A DNA stretch of 13,758 nt from Halieaceae bacterium (GTDB lineage: Bacteria; Pseudomonadota; Gammaproteobacteria; Pseudomonadales; Halieaceae). The translations under genes were made by a program, and so were the position numbers. The stretch lies in NCBI GenBank assembly GCA_002705465.1, contig PAGS01000008.1, positions 1 through 13,758 of the forward strand. The letters run 5' to 3'. This document shows positions 1 to 9,534 of this stretch, one piece after another. Under the pieces are notes generated by a model. It worked only from the letters and a program-made list of their open reading frames with translations, did not search any database and was not told the origin of the DNA. Numbering within the stretch: position 1 is the first letter of the stretch; each line of letters starts with the position of its first letter.

Positions 1-84
1 AACCACATAAAAATTATCCAGAGGGTGTCATGTTCGAAGGCCGCGCAGTGTATCGCAGTCTTCGCCAGCGAGTGGGACTTGGCC

Positions 85-90
85 TAAAAT
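85..90 (+). promoter_or_regulatory. Possible -10 box of gloA
   Basis: TAAAAT matches the sigma-70 -10 consensus at five of six positions and lies 25 bases before the gloA start. The best -35 partner, TTCGCC at 61-66 with an 18-bp spacer, is weak. A ribosome-binding site AGGAG at 105-109 follows, six bases before the ATG. The preceding bases 1-84 hold no gene I can support. Confidence 0.35.
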
Positions 91-115
91 CCCCTATCCA
101 CATCAGGAGCACCTC

Positions 116-556
116 ATGCGATACCTCCACACAATGATCCGCGCCGCCAATCTCGATGACACCCTCGACTTCTTTGTCGACAAGTTGGGGCTGGTCGAGG
201 CCTATCGGTATGACAACGACGTCGGTCGCTTCACACTGGTCTTTCTCAGCGCCCCGAATGATCTCGAAGGCGCCAAGGCGCGTCAGGCACCGCTGGTGGA
301 AATCACCTACAACTGGGACCCCGAGACCTACGACGGCGGGCGCAATTTCGGGCACCTGGCGTATCAGGTCGACGATATTTATGCGACCTGCCAACAGCTA
401 CTGGATAAAGGCGTGACGCTCAACCGGCCACCCCGCGACGGGCGCATGGCGTTTATCCGCTCGCCCGACGGGATCTCGATTGAATTACTGCAGTCCGGTG
501 ACGCGCTGCCGCTGCAGGAGCCGTGGCAGTCGATGGAGAATATCGGCGAGTGGTAA
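116..556 (+). CDS. gloA: Lactoylglutathione lyase (glyoxalase I)
   Basis: Converts the hemithioacetal of methylglyoxal and glutathione into S-lactoylglutathione, the first step of cytosolic methylglyoxal detoxification. The 146-aa product is one VOC-fold chain with two beta-alpha-beta-beta-beta halves. The four metal ligands of the family are visible: His5 (in YLHTMIR), Glu62 (VEITYNW), His80 (NFGHLAY) and Glu123 (ISIELLQ). The length is slightly above the roughly 135 aa of E. coli GloA, with a short C-terminal tail. Lacking the longer insertions of the zinc-type enzymes, it looks like the nickel/cobalt bacterial type (inference from length). The start is supported by AGGAG six bases upstream. 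The stop lies 3 bp from that of the convergent amidotransferase gene, so the two messages probably overlap at their 3' ends. Confidence 0.95.
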   Translation: MRYLHTMIRAANLDDTLDFFVDKLGLVEAYRYDNDVGRFTLVFLSAPNDLEGAKARQAPLVEITYNWDPETYDGGRNFGHLAYQVDDIYATCQQLLDKGVTLNRPPRDGRMAFIRSPDGISIELLQSGDALPLQEPWQSMENIGEW

Positions 557-559
557 CGT

Positions 560-1261
560 CTACCGGTTAAGAAAGGCCAACATCCAACGTGCAACACGAT
601 CCCCCTCGTGCTGGCGCGCCTCAAAGCTCGCCATACCCTCTGCCACCCGCTCGGCACCGATCACCTCGTGGCGGAAGTTCATGATCTCTCTAGAGTATTC
701 GGGAATGAATTCGGGATGGCCCTGAAAGGTCAGAATGTGATCCCCCAAGGTCATACCCGCCACCTCGCAGTGATCATTGGTGGCAATCTGTTGGGCGCCG
801 GGGGGCATAGCCATCACCTGATCCTGATGTGACGCCAGCAGACAGAATTGGTCACCATCGGCCAGATCGAACGCCGTTAGGTCGACGTTGTAGCAATTCA
901 CGCCCACGCCCCAGCCCTTGTCTGACTTGCCCACCACTCCACCGAGTGCCTGAGCCACCAGCTGGTGCCCAAAGCAGATACCAATCACTTTGCGCCGCGC
1001 GGCATGGCACTCTCGCACGAAGCCCTCGAGCGATCGGATCCAGTCCTTGTCGTCGTAAACGCTGCTCTTGCTACCGGTAATCAAAAAGCCGTCTGCTGCA
1101 TCAACGGTGTCGGGCAGCTCCCCTACCTCTACATTCCAGGTGGTAAACGTCAGGTCGCCGTCCTCAGCCAACAACAGGCGCTCGAACATATCCGGGTACT
1201 CACCGTAGGTCGGCACCCACTCTGGTCTGACGGAATCGGTGCGCAAGATACCGATGTGCAT
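560..1261 (-). CDS. Class I glutamine amidotransferase-like protein
   Basis: A stand-alone glutaminase-type domain of the GMP synthase/PuuD-like family (GATase fold). With this start the product is 233 aa. The nucleophile elbow GICFGHQ carries the catalytic Cys96, and GHPEF carries His182 and Glu184, completing the Cys-His-Glu triad. Such proteins release ammonia from glutamine or hydrolyse gamma-glutamyl bonds. No synthetase, gamma-glutamyl ligase or other partner lies beside it, so the substrate is unknown. The frame is open upstream, with further ATGs at 1276 and 1297. I chose 1261 because GGAGAA (1274-1269) sits seven bases before it and because MHIGIL is the usual first beta strand of the fold. 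It converges on gloA and is divergent from the cytochrome gene. Confidence 0.9.
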   Translation of the reverse strand: MHIGILRTDSVRPEWVPTYGEYPDMFERLLLAEDGDLTFTTWNVEVGELPDTVDAADGFLITGSKSSVYDDKDWIRSLEGFVRECHAARRKVIGICFGHQLVAQALGGVVGKSDKGWGVGVNCYNVDLTAFDLADGDQFCLLASHQDQVMAMPPGAQQIATNDHCEVAGMTLGDHILTFQGHPEFIPEYSREIMNFRHEVIGAERVAEGMASFEARQHEGDRVARWMLAFLNR

Positions 1262-1268
1262 GAGAGGC

Positions 1269-1274
1269 TTCTCC
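1269..1274 (-). promoter_or_regulatory. Ribosome-binding site fixing the amidotransferase start
   Basis: On the minus strand GGAGAA lies seven bases upstream of the ATG at 1261. It overlaps the competing ATG at 1276 (ATGGAGAA), which has only a poorer GAGCGGG-like sequence in front of it. Confidence 0.5.
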
Positions 1275-1314
1275 ATTTTTGCCCGCTCGCCGGGCATTGA
1301 TCGCTAGGCGCGTC

Positions 1315-1343
1315 ACCTTACGCCAACTGACGATATTTGCCAA
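1315..1343 (-). promoter_or_regulatory. Possible promoter of the amidotransferase gene
   Basis: On the minus strand TTGGCA (1343-1338; five of six matches to the -35 consensus) is followed after 17 bp by TAAGGT (1320-1315; a weak -10). The spacing is good but the -10 is poor, so this is only a candidate inside the divergent gap. Confidence 0.22.
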
Positions 1344-1445
1344 AATGACAGGCGCTTTTTCGATGCGCTGACTCAGCAGTGCGCTCACAAGCCGGGGTTC
1401 GGTCAGGACACAAGCATATCGTCACCTCCGGCGTGCTCGCTGACC

Positions 1446-1474
1446 TTGCATGCGCCCACCGGGTTGTCTGTAAT
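1446..1474 (+). promoter_or_regulatory. Candidate sigma-70 promoter of the octaheme cytochrome gene
   Basis: TTGCAT (1446-1451) and TGTAAT (1469-1474; five of six to TATAAT) are separated by exactly 17 bp. Transcription would start near 1481 and give a 5' leader of about 24 bases. A small inverted repeat AATGG/CCATT (5-bp stem, 9-nt loop) lies over the predicted start and could fold in the leader. No clear FNR or other anaerobic-regulator palindrome was found. Confidence 0.38.
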
Positions 1475-1491
1475 GGCGACAACACCCATTG

Positions 1492-1496
1492 AGGAG
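1492..1496 (+). promoter_or_regulatory. Ribosome-binding site supporting a TTG start
   Basis: AGGAG within a purine run (1491-1500) lies eight bases before TTG at 1505. The nearer GTG at 1500 runs into TGA two codons later, so the TTG is the credible start of the cytochrome gene. Confidence 0.6.
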
Positions 1497-1504
1497 AGAG
1501 TGGC

Positions 1505-3868
1505 TTGAGCGAAAGCCTCCATCAGATATCCGGTAGACAGGCGCCTAACGCAGTCATCAGGCGTTTCAAGGGTCAGCTGGCAACCCTGACTGCGAGCGCT
1601 ACGATCGCCTCACTCGCCGTGCTTGACATGGTGGCCTCTCCGCCGACAGCAACCGCCGAAGCGACCTACCTTGGCACCGCCGCCTGTGACGGCTGCCATG
1701 AGCAGGCCAATGCCGACTGGACAGATTCTCACCACGATTTGGCGATGCAGGAAGCGACGCCCGAGACGGTCCTGGGCAACTTCAACAACGCAACCTTTGA
1801 TTATTTTGGCGTGACCACGACCTTCAGCCAAAAAGGGGACGCCTTTTTCATCGAGACAGACAATGCCGCTGGCAAGCTGGAAACCTACCGAGTCGCGTAT
1901 GTTTTTGGAGTTGAGCCCCTGCAGCAATATTTGCTCCCCTTTGGCAACGGTCGCTTGCAGGCGCTCTCGGTTGCCTGGGATACTCGGTCGGAGAGCGAGG
2001 GCGGGCAACGGTGGTATCACCTCTACCCCAACGAGCGCATCACGGCCGGAGACCCGCTGCATTGGACAGGCGGATTCTTTAACTGGAATACCAGCTGCGC
2101 GGAATGCCACAGCACCGACGTCGACAAACGCTACGACGCTTTGAACGACCGATTCGATACCCACTACGAACAAATCGATGTGGGCTGTGAGGCCTGTCAC
2201 GGGCCAGGCAGTGAGCACGTCGCGCTCGCCGATGCGGGCAGCCTGTCTCCGGCTCAGACCGGGTTTGCGATGAGCCTCAAGGCGAGAGGTACATGGCAGT
2301 GGACTGAAGGCGCCGATATCGCACAGCGCAGTGAACCGCTGACCACAAACTACCAGATTGATAGCTGCGCGCGCTGTCACGCGCGGCGCGGCACATTGGG
2401 CGAGTACCACCCGGGCGAGCCGCTGTTGGATACTCACCGCCTGGCGGTGATTGAAGAGCCGCTTTACTGGCCCGATGGTCAGATCCGTGACGAGGTCTAT
2501 GTCTACGGATCGTTTATCCAGAGCAAGATGCATCAGGCCGGCGTGACCTGTACCAACTGCCACAACCCGCACAGCAACCAGCTGGTTGCGGAAGGCAACA
2601 GCGTGTGTGCCCAGTGCCATCTGGCCAGCACCTATGACAACCCCACGCACCACCGACATAAAGTCGCATCGGCGGGTAGCGCCTGCGTGGACTGCCATAT
2701 GCCGAGCCAGCTTTATATGGGTGTCGATTCGCGGCGCGATCACAGTATGCGCGTCCCACGACCGGACCTCTCCATGAGCACGGGGGCGCCCAATGCCTGC
2801 AACCAATGTCACACCGACCAGAGTGCGGACTGGGCCTATTCAGCCCTGGTGGATTGGGGGGTGCGATTTGCGGACCGCAGAAACCACCCTGCGCGCGCTT
2901 TTCATGCGGCTGGCCGCGGCGATGTGCGGGCGACGCCTGTACTGCTCGAAACCGCGAACAATGAGAACAAAACCGCGATGCTAAGAGCTTCTGCAATCAC
3001 ACAGCTCGGTAGACTGCTACCCGACAAACTGGTGCCCTCGCTTCCCCTGTGGCTGGAAAGTGGCGATCCTCTGATACGCCTGGCGGCGCTGGAGGCACTG
3101 GGACAATTGCCACCCGATCAACGGCAGGCGGGCTTGATGGGCTCAATTGAGGATCCAGTCCTCGCCGTCAGAATGGTGGCCGCAGAGCAGCTGGCGGCGA
3201 TAGTCCCCCAATCCCGTGGTGCGGGTGACGCGGCGACCTTCGCCAAATCCGAGCAACCTAGCTCGAAGGTTGACCAGAAACCGCAATCGGACCCTTTCAG
3301 TAAGCTCTTCGAAGAATACCTGTTGGTGCAATCTCAACATCTCGACATGCCCTCTGTACTCACCCAATTGTCGGGCTTTCAGCAAGCTCGCGGTAACGAG
3401 GAAAAGGCCGAGGCGCTACTCCTTGCCGCACTGGAGAAGAACGCCCAGGCGAGTGCCTCGCGAGTGAATCTGGCAGATCTCTATCGCGCGCAGGGTAAGG
3501 AGAGAGCTGCCCGCAGCACACTAGAAGCGGGGATCCGGCTAAGCGAGCGTGATGCGTCACTGTGGTTCAGCCTAGCCCTGCTTGAAGTGCGCGAGGGCAA
3601 CGGAACGCCGGCGCTAAGGGCGCTGCAAAAGGCGGCAATGCTGGAAGAAACACCGGGCTATTATCACTATGTGTACGCCGTCGCCCAGCATGATCAGGGT
3701 CGCCCTGAGGAAGCGTTGGCAACCCTGAGGGCCACCCATCGCGCAGCGCCAGGGCAACCCAATATTCTGGCCGCGCTGGTGCAATACAGCCAATTATCGG
3801 GTGATATGGATTCGGCGCGACGCTACCAAACAGAACTACGCTCAACGCTTCGGGATGCGGGCTTGTAG
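1505..3868 (+). CDS. Octaheme c-type cytochrome with HEAT-like and TPR domains
   Basis: A 787-aa exported multiheme cytochrome. Eight CXXCH heme-attachment motifs begin at Cys61, 198, 228, 288, 349, 368, 394 and 432, filling residues 55-440 in the style of the cytochrome c554/NrfA-related superfamily. The sequence around the first heme (CDGCH, then SHHDLAM) and the segment with GNGRLQALSVAWD and GCEACHGPGSEH are typical of a widespread family usually labelled 'multiheme cytochrome/TPR protein', whose reaction is not established to my knowledge. Residues about 475-570 look like HEAT-type helical repeats (LIRLAALEALGQL, LAVRMVAAEQLAA). A polar linker spans 570-600, and TPR-like helices run from about 630 to the end. 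The N-terminus has a long basic stretch, a hydrophobic core at 24-43 and a likely cleavage after about Ala51, so heme loading should occur in the periplasm. It starts with TTG behind a good ribosome-binding site. A periplasmic redox role coupled to protein contacts is inferred; labels such as nitrite reductase would be over-calls. Confidence 0.93.
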   Translation: MSESLHQISGRQAPNAVIRRFKGQLATLTASATIASLAVLDMVASPPTATAEATYLGTAACDGCHEQANADWTDSHHDLAMQEATPETVLGNFNNATFDYFGVTTTFSQKGDAFFIETDNAAGKLETYRVAYVFGVEPLQQYLLPFGNGRLQALSVAWDTRSESEGGQRWYHLYPNERITAGDPLHWTGGFFNWNTSCAECHSTDVDKRYDALNDRFDTHYEQIDVGCEACHGPGSEHVALADAGSLSPAQTGFAMSLKARGTWQWTEGADIAQRSEPLTTNYQIDSCARCHARRGTLGEYHPGEPLLDTHRLAVIEEPLYWPDGQIRDEVYVYGSFIQSKMHQAGVTCTNCHNPHSNQLVAEGNSVCAQCHLASTYDNPTHHRHKVASAGSACVDCHMPSQLYMGVDSRRDHSMRVPRPDLSMSTGAPNACNQCHTDQSADWAYSALVDWGVRFADRRNHPARAFHAAGRGDVRATPVLLETANNENKTAMLRASAITQLGRLLPDKLVPSLPLWLESGDPLIRLAALEALGQLPPDQRQAGLMGSIEDPVLAVRMVAAEQLAAIVPQSRGAGDAATFAKSEQPSSKVDQKPQSDPFSKLFEEYLLVQSQHLDMPSVLTQLSGFQQARGNEEKAEALLLAALEKNAQASASRVNLADLYRAQGKERAARSTLEAGIRLSERDASLWFSLALLEVREGNGTPALRALQKAAMLEETPGYYHYVYAVAQHDQGRPEEALATLRATHRAAPGQPNILAALVQYSQLSGDMDSARRYQTELRSTLRDAGL

Positions 3869-3878
3869 CGACCCGCAG

Positions 3879-4475
3879 TCAAGGTGACGCGGCGGCGACC
3901 TTCGTGAAATTCAGTGACACCGTCACCGGTATCACCCGACTGATCGCATTGAGCCCGGCGACGCTCTGCAATGCGGCAACGCCGTCCTCCAAATCAAACT
4001 CGGCGGCGTTAAGCAAAATGGGCTGAGACGTCGTGGCGCTAAACCCTCCCGCATGGGTTGCGGACACAGTGAGCACTGCGTCTTTACTCACCATCTGACC
4101 ATGCAAATTGATCTGCAGCACGACCGGCACAGCCGCCCCACTGCTTGACCCCAACACAGCCATAGTCTCTGGACTCAATTGCGCCGTTATCTCGGCCTCG
4201 GGATAAAGGCCGACCTCAAACAGCATTTTTTTCATGCGGTCATTGCGAATGCCGATATTCGTCTCGACGGAGTCCAGTGCGACGCGCATCTCGACCGCGC
4301 CTTGGTCACCCACGGTGCCGGAGATCATGTCAAAGTGGCTAATCTCTCCAATCGTGTTGTTCTTGACGGACACGAACTGGATGCTTGAATTGTCCGCGAC
4401 CTGCCACTCTGCCCAGGCGGGCGCAGCGCTCACGAGGACCGCGGCAGACAGTGATGCAACGTAACGCTTGATCAT
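3879..4475 (-). CDS. Exported YceI-family protein
   Basis: A 198-aa YceI-like lipocalin-type beta barrel. Family members bind long isoprenoid chains such as polyprenyl or quinone tails in the periplasm. A clear signal peptide spans residues 1-22 (MIKR, a hydrophobic core, then AWA before EWQ). The domain starts with SSIQFVSVKNNTIGEISHF and keeps the signature-like stretch VETNIGIRNDRMKKMLFEVG followed by YPEAEITA. AGGAG lies ten bases upstream of the ATG. Its stop is 10 bp from the stop of the octaheme cytochrome. The adjacency to an exported redox protein is suggestive, since YceI genes often sit beside cytochrome b561 genes, but a shared function is an inference. Confidence 0.92.
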   Translation of the reverse strand: MIKRYVASLSAAVLVSAAPAWAEWQVADNSSIQFVSVKNNTIGEISHFDMISGTVGDQGAVEMRVALDSVETNIGIRNDRMKKMLFEVGLYPEAEITAQLSPETMAVLGSSSGAAVPVVLQINLHGQMVSKDAVLTVSATHAGGFSATTSQPILLNAAEFDLEDGVAALQSVAGLNAISRVIPVTVSLNFTKVAAASP

Positions 4476-4653
4476 GGGTGCGTTTCTCCTTTAATGCGAA
4501 CTGCGGTGACGCCAATTGGGGTTGTGCCCAGTCGGGATTGGGTGACCTTTCGGCGCACGCCGGTGCCGACCACCAGTCAGCGTAAAGAGTGCCACGGTAG
4601 CTTTATCTAGGTGCGAAAACCACAGCCCATGGCAAACGGGGCTCACCCATCGA
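4476..4653. other. Intergenic gap between yceI-like gene and BCCT gene
   Basis: This gap of about 180 bp should hold the yceI-family promoter on the minus strand; I could not pick a convincing -35/-10 pair. Near its BCCT end lies an inverted repeat AGCCC (4624-4628)/GGGCT (4639-4643). On the minus strand it is followed by GTGGTTTTCG, so it could be a weak terminator for the transporter message. No gene was recognised: the frame open on the minus strand through part of the gap has no family resemblance and overlaps the transporter's true C-terminus. Confidence 0.3.
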
Positions 4654-4820
4654 CTAATGGTGATCCCGCAACGACCGGTACAGGCCAAAACACATCAGCA
4701 CGAGAATCTGGATCACAGGCAGGGAAGACACCACGGACATGGATTTTACCGTGTCCATCGCGTCAACCATCATCAGGCCAACCGCCGTTACGCCTAAACC
4801 CAACGCCCAAATCAAGCGAG

Positions 4821-4832
4821 CCCCGCGGCGGG
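4821..4832 (-). other. Second frameshift site in the BCCT gene
   Basis: After ...NREP the current frame runs to TGA at 4812, while the family C-terminus lies one frame away. One missing base restores it, either in the coding-strand GGGG (4824-4821, giving EPAAGARLIWAL) or in CCC (4832-4830, giving EPRRGARLIWAL). The surrounding CCCGCCGCGGG is nearly palindromic, a context prone to both replication slippage and sequencing compression. Confidence 0.75.
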
Positions 4833-5854
4833 TTCTCGGTTCGGCGCCAAGTCGTGGGTGCAGATGCTGGCTAAAACATACGCGGCTGAGTCAAATGTCG
4901 TGGCATAGAAAATGATCGACAGCACCGCCACGACGCCCAAGATCAGCCACTTGAAGGGCAACTCTGCAATCACCTGCGCAACCAGCGGGCCCATTCCCTG
5001 CTCGTTGATGATCGACACCGCATCCAGCAGGCCATGAGATTGCAGATGGAGAACGAAGGCGCCGGCGATACTAAGAAAAAGAAACGTCCCTAAGGCGCCA
5101 AACCCGATAATCCCCAGAACAACCTGTCGGATCGCACGACCCTTTGAGATGCGGCCAAAAAACAGTCCCATCATGGGGGCATAGGCCAACCACCAAGCCC
5201 AATAGAACACGGTCCAGGCCTCTGGAAAACCACTCTTTGAGATCGGATCAGTCCAGAAGCTGATGCGAAAAAAATTATCGAGCATCAGGCCGGCGGAGTT
5301 CATCGACATCGAAAATATATAGATCGTGGGCCCGAGCAACACAACGAACGCCATCACAAAGTACATGAGCCAGAGGTTCAGATCAGCCAATACCTTGATG
5401 CCCCGCTTGAGACCCCGATAGGCACTGGTGCCGAAAACGGCCGTCATCATCAGAATCACCGCACCCTGCGTCAGCAGGTTGTCAGGCACGCCCAATAGCT
5501 GGGAGGCGAGTGAGGCGCTCAATGGCACACCGAAGCCAAGAGAGGTGGCGACACCGCCGACGATGCCCAGAACGACAAATATATCGATCGCTGACCTGAG
5601 CGTGGATCTTCCCCTCTCTGGCAACACATGATCACAGGCATCGCTGATCTTGAGGCTTTTACGATTATCGACGAACAGCATATAAGCGATGGGGATAGCG
5701 GGCAGGCAGTAGATCGCCCAGGGCACGATGCCCCAGTGGTATATGGGATACATATGGGCGAATTCGTAGGCGAGGTCGCTGTGGGGCGCTATGCCAAAGG
5801 GCGGCGTCTCAATGTAGAAGACCGGCTCGGCGAAGCCCCATGCAATCAGACCAG

Positions 5855-5858
5855 CCCC
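5855..5858 (-). other. First frameshift site in the BCCT gene
   Basis: The coding strand reads ATGGGGCTGGTCTGA and stops. A fifth G in the GGGG run gives SMGAGLIAWGFAEPVFY, which matches the family's TM3-AEP region exactly. This places the lesion at a single-base deletion in the homopolymer. Confidence 0.8.
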
Positions 5859-6237
5859 ATGCTGGCCGTGAACATCATGGCTATCCAACTACTGGTGGAA
5901 TACTCGGGAGGCTCGCCCTCGGGCCCCAGAAGCACATCTCCGTATCGCCCGAAGGCCAGCCAGCTGGCCATCGCCAGAGGCGCCATACCAGCTAATAAAT
6001 AAAACCACCCAAGTCTGTCGGTAAGCCATGACAGGGCAGCATTGGCGGTCATCCGACTGCCTTCCGGGAACAGCACCATGGCGAGACTGAAGGCGGCTAA
6101 AACCGCCATCGCGATACTGAAAACCTCTCGGTCGAGCCTTTCCACTGGCGGGGAATCTTCGGTCACAAAACGAGTATGACACGTCAGGACCCTCCCTGCC
6201 GGGGATTGCAGTGGGCGTCGGAAGTAAAAAGGAGGTG

Positions 6238-8227
<1,990 letters not shown>

Positions 8228-8231
<4 letters not shown>

Positions 8232-9052
8232 GCGTAGCCAGATGAGTCCATATCGACTTCGAAAGTCTCGTCCGTTACGCGACACACGACCGTATCCCAG
8301 GCTCCACTTTTGTGCAGATTGATCAGCCGGCACCCCGGTGCCAGCGAGTCAACCTTGAATACCGCCGAGTGCGGCGCGAATTGCACGCAGGTAGAGGGTG
8401 TCGTCAGGCATTGTACGCCTTGGTAGGCTTGGGTCGAATCCTGATGCACGTGCCCGGAAATCACCAGCGCCCGATCGGTCAACGGTGCCAAGCGTCTCAT
8501 GGCCTCTGCCCCATTTTCTGCCCCGATTTCATCAAGCCACTCGCATCCCACCGGCATGAGCGGGTGGTGGGTCGCCACAAGCATGGGCCGCTGGGCTTGC
8601 TGGGCTTGCTGGACTGCCTCCTCCAATGCCCGCAGTTCACCGTCGCTCAGGTGTCCAGCGACCATCCCCCGACGTTGGGTATTGAGCATCAATATATCCC
8701 AGTGGCTAAGCCGGATATGACGCTTGAAGTGCTCGCTAAGCTGATGCTCAGGTGACCAAGTTGCGTCATGATTGCCAGGTAGCCAAAAGCTGGGTACATC
8801 CAGTGACGCCAGTGCAACCCGAAGCCGGTGGTATGCCTCCTCAGACTCATCGCCGGCCAGATCTCCCGTAAGGAGTAGCGCATCAACGGGCGCCAAATCT
8901 GCCACGAGACGGCACACCGCCTCGAGGGAGCGATCGGTGTCAACCCCAACCAGCTTGCCTCCCGGTGACTGCATAAGATGCGTGTCAGAGAGCTGCACGA
9001 TCCGGCTGGAGTCAGCCGTATCCAGCACGGCGAGGCCGTTTAACGCATTCAT
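8228..9052 (-). CDS. cpdA: 3',5'-cyclic AMP phosphodiesterase CpdA
   Basis: Class III cAMP phosphodiesterase of the calcineurin-like metallophosphoesterase family, which hydrolyses cAMP to AMP in the cytoplasm and thereby tunes CRP signalling. The 274-aa chain shows the full metal-site series: SDTH (Asp23, His25), GDLAGD (Asp64), GNHD (Asn94, His95), THHP (His162) and GHVH (His201, His203). The CpdA-typical TPSTCVQF follows at about 218-225. The start overlaps the yqiB stop as ATGA and the stop overlaps the next small ORF as ATGA. The neighbour order yqiB-cpdA-parE is that of E. coli and strengthens the assignment. A threefold 9-bp near-repeat in the coding sequence gives QQAQQAQ at about 148-154. 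Confidence 0.95.
8591..8617. repeat. Three tandem 9-bp units inside cpdA
   Basis: CTGGGCTTG occurs twice in a row (8591-8599, 8600-8608), followed by a degenerate third copy CTGGACTGC. The units encode Gln-Gln-Ala repeats in a helix between the metal-binding loops. The 9-bp length keeps the frame, so copy-number change would be tolerated. Confidence 0.6.
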
Positions 9053-9534
9053 GGTCCGGCGGAATCAGAATCGGTCAATGACGCATTGGTTGACCGTCCA
9101 TTAGTGAGACAAAACTCCAGCAACTCCGCAGCAAAGCGATTCTGCTGGAACTTTTCGTCTCGTTGCAGCATCTCGGGATTCGGATAGCGGTAGCGCGCCT
9201 CGAAGCGTCGCGAGGTACTACAATGCACCACCTCAGCCATCCGCGCGTCGTGGTATAGGCGCAAATCTAGACAGCTTTTGCTCCCCATCTGTATGGCGGA
9301 ACCCTGATAGCGTAGCCGCATATCGGTGGTATAACGATCCCGGGCGGTGACCTCCAACTCCACAACCGCATCGCCGACCTCAAAGGCGCAACGGGGCTGC
9401 TGCTCGTAACCCGGGAAGAGGCGCACCAAACGGTGATAATTAGCCTCGCACTGGGCATGCAGGTCCGACAGATCTATATGATAGGTCCGGCGGGACCTGC
9501 TGCGCGGGCGAGACTGATGCGTGCGATCTGACAT
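9049..9534 (-). CDS. yqiB: DUF1249 family protein YqiB
   Basis: A 161-aa DUF1249 protein, homologous to E. coli YqiB, of unknown biochemical function. After an Arg/Ser-rich head it shows the family core with HAQCEANYHRLVRLFP, then beta strands rich in aromatic and charged residues (DLRLYHDARMAEVV, RFEARYRYPN) and a C-terminal helix QRDEKFQQNRFAAELLEFCL. I took ATG at 9534; the frame extends to a TTG at 9576 but the added residues look like leader sequence. The stop overlaps the cpdA ATG by 4 bp. It is the first gene of the yqiB-cpdA-parE operon and is divergent from tolC, as in enterobacteria apart from the absent nudF. Confidence 0.9.
   Translation of the reverse strand: MSDRTHQSRPRSRSRRTYHIDLSDLHAQCEANYHRLVRLFPGYEQQPRCAFEVGDAVVELEVTARDRYTTDMRLRYQGSAIQMGSKSCLDLRLYHDARMAEVVHCSTSRRFEARYRYPNPEMLQRDEKFQQNRFAAELLEFCLTNGRSTNASLTDSDSAGP

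Larger units (their letters stand above)
4654..6166 (-). pseudogene. BCCT-family betaine/choline/carnitine transporter, broken by two frameshifts
   Basis: A sodium- or proton-coupled inner-membrane carrier for quaternary ammonium osmolytes (BCCT family), in three pieces. It starts at GTG 6166 (MTEDSPP) and reads to EYSTSSWIAMMFTASMG, then meets a stop at 5846. The family sequence resumes in another frame with GAGLIAWGFAEPVFY and continues to HDLAPNREP. It shifts again near 4821-4832 and ends with RLIWALGLGVTAVGLMMVDA and a short tail to TAG at 4654. Restoring one base at each site gives about 504 aa, normal for the family. Family marks are AEP after TM3, HWGIVPWAIY (Trp, Trp and Tyr of the substrate box) and the signature WTVFYWAWWLAYAP followed by GRISKGR. 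The third aromatic position of the TM8 box is Tyr where BetP has Trp. All segments are conserved, so inactivation is recent or the shifts are sequencing errors. It lies 71 bp downstream of parE on the same strand. Confidence 0.88.

Noticed and set aside
30..137. 35-codon plus-strand ORF (MFEGRAVYR...) with GAGGG five bases upstream, overlapping the start of gloA in another frame
   Set aside because: It has no family resemblance, runs across the likely gloA promoter and ribosome-binding site, and such a short frame is expected by chance.
1610..2812. 400-aa minus-strand ORF opposite the cytochrome gene
   Set aside because: It is an antisense shadow. The plus strand has eight heme motifs, a signal peptide and a family match; the minus frame has no recognisable domain.
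1505..3868. Naming the octaheme protein a nitrite reductase (NrfA)
   Set aside because: NrfA is pentaheme, often with a CXXCK catalytic heme, and lacks HEAT/TPR tails. All eight motifs here are CXXCH and the length differs.
4491..4688. 65-aa minus-strand ORF between the BCCT and yceI-family genes
   Set aside because: It has no domain, a basic and His/Arg-rich composition typical of non-coding frames, and overlaps the real BCCT C-terminus in another frame.
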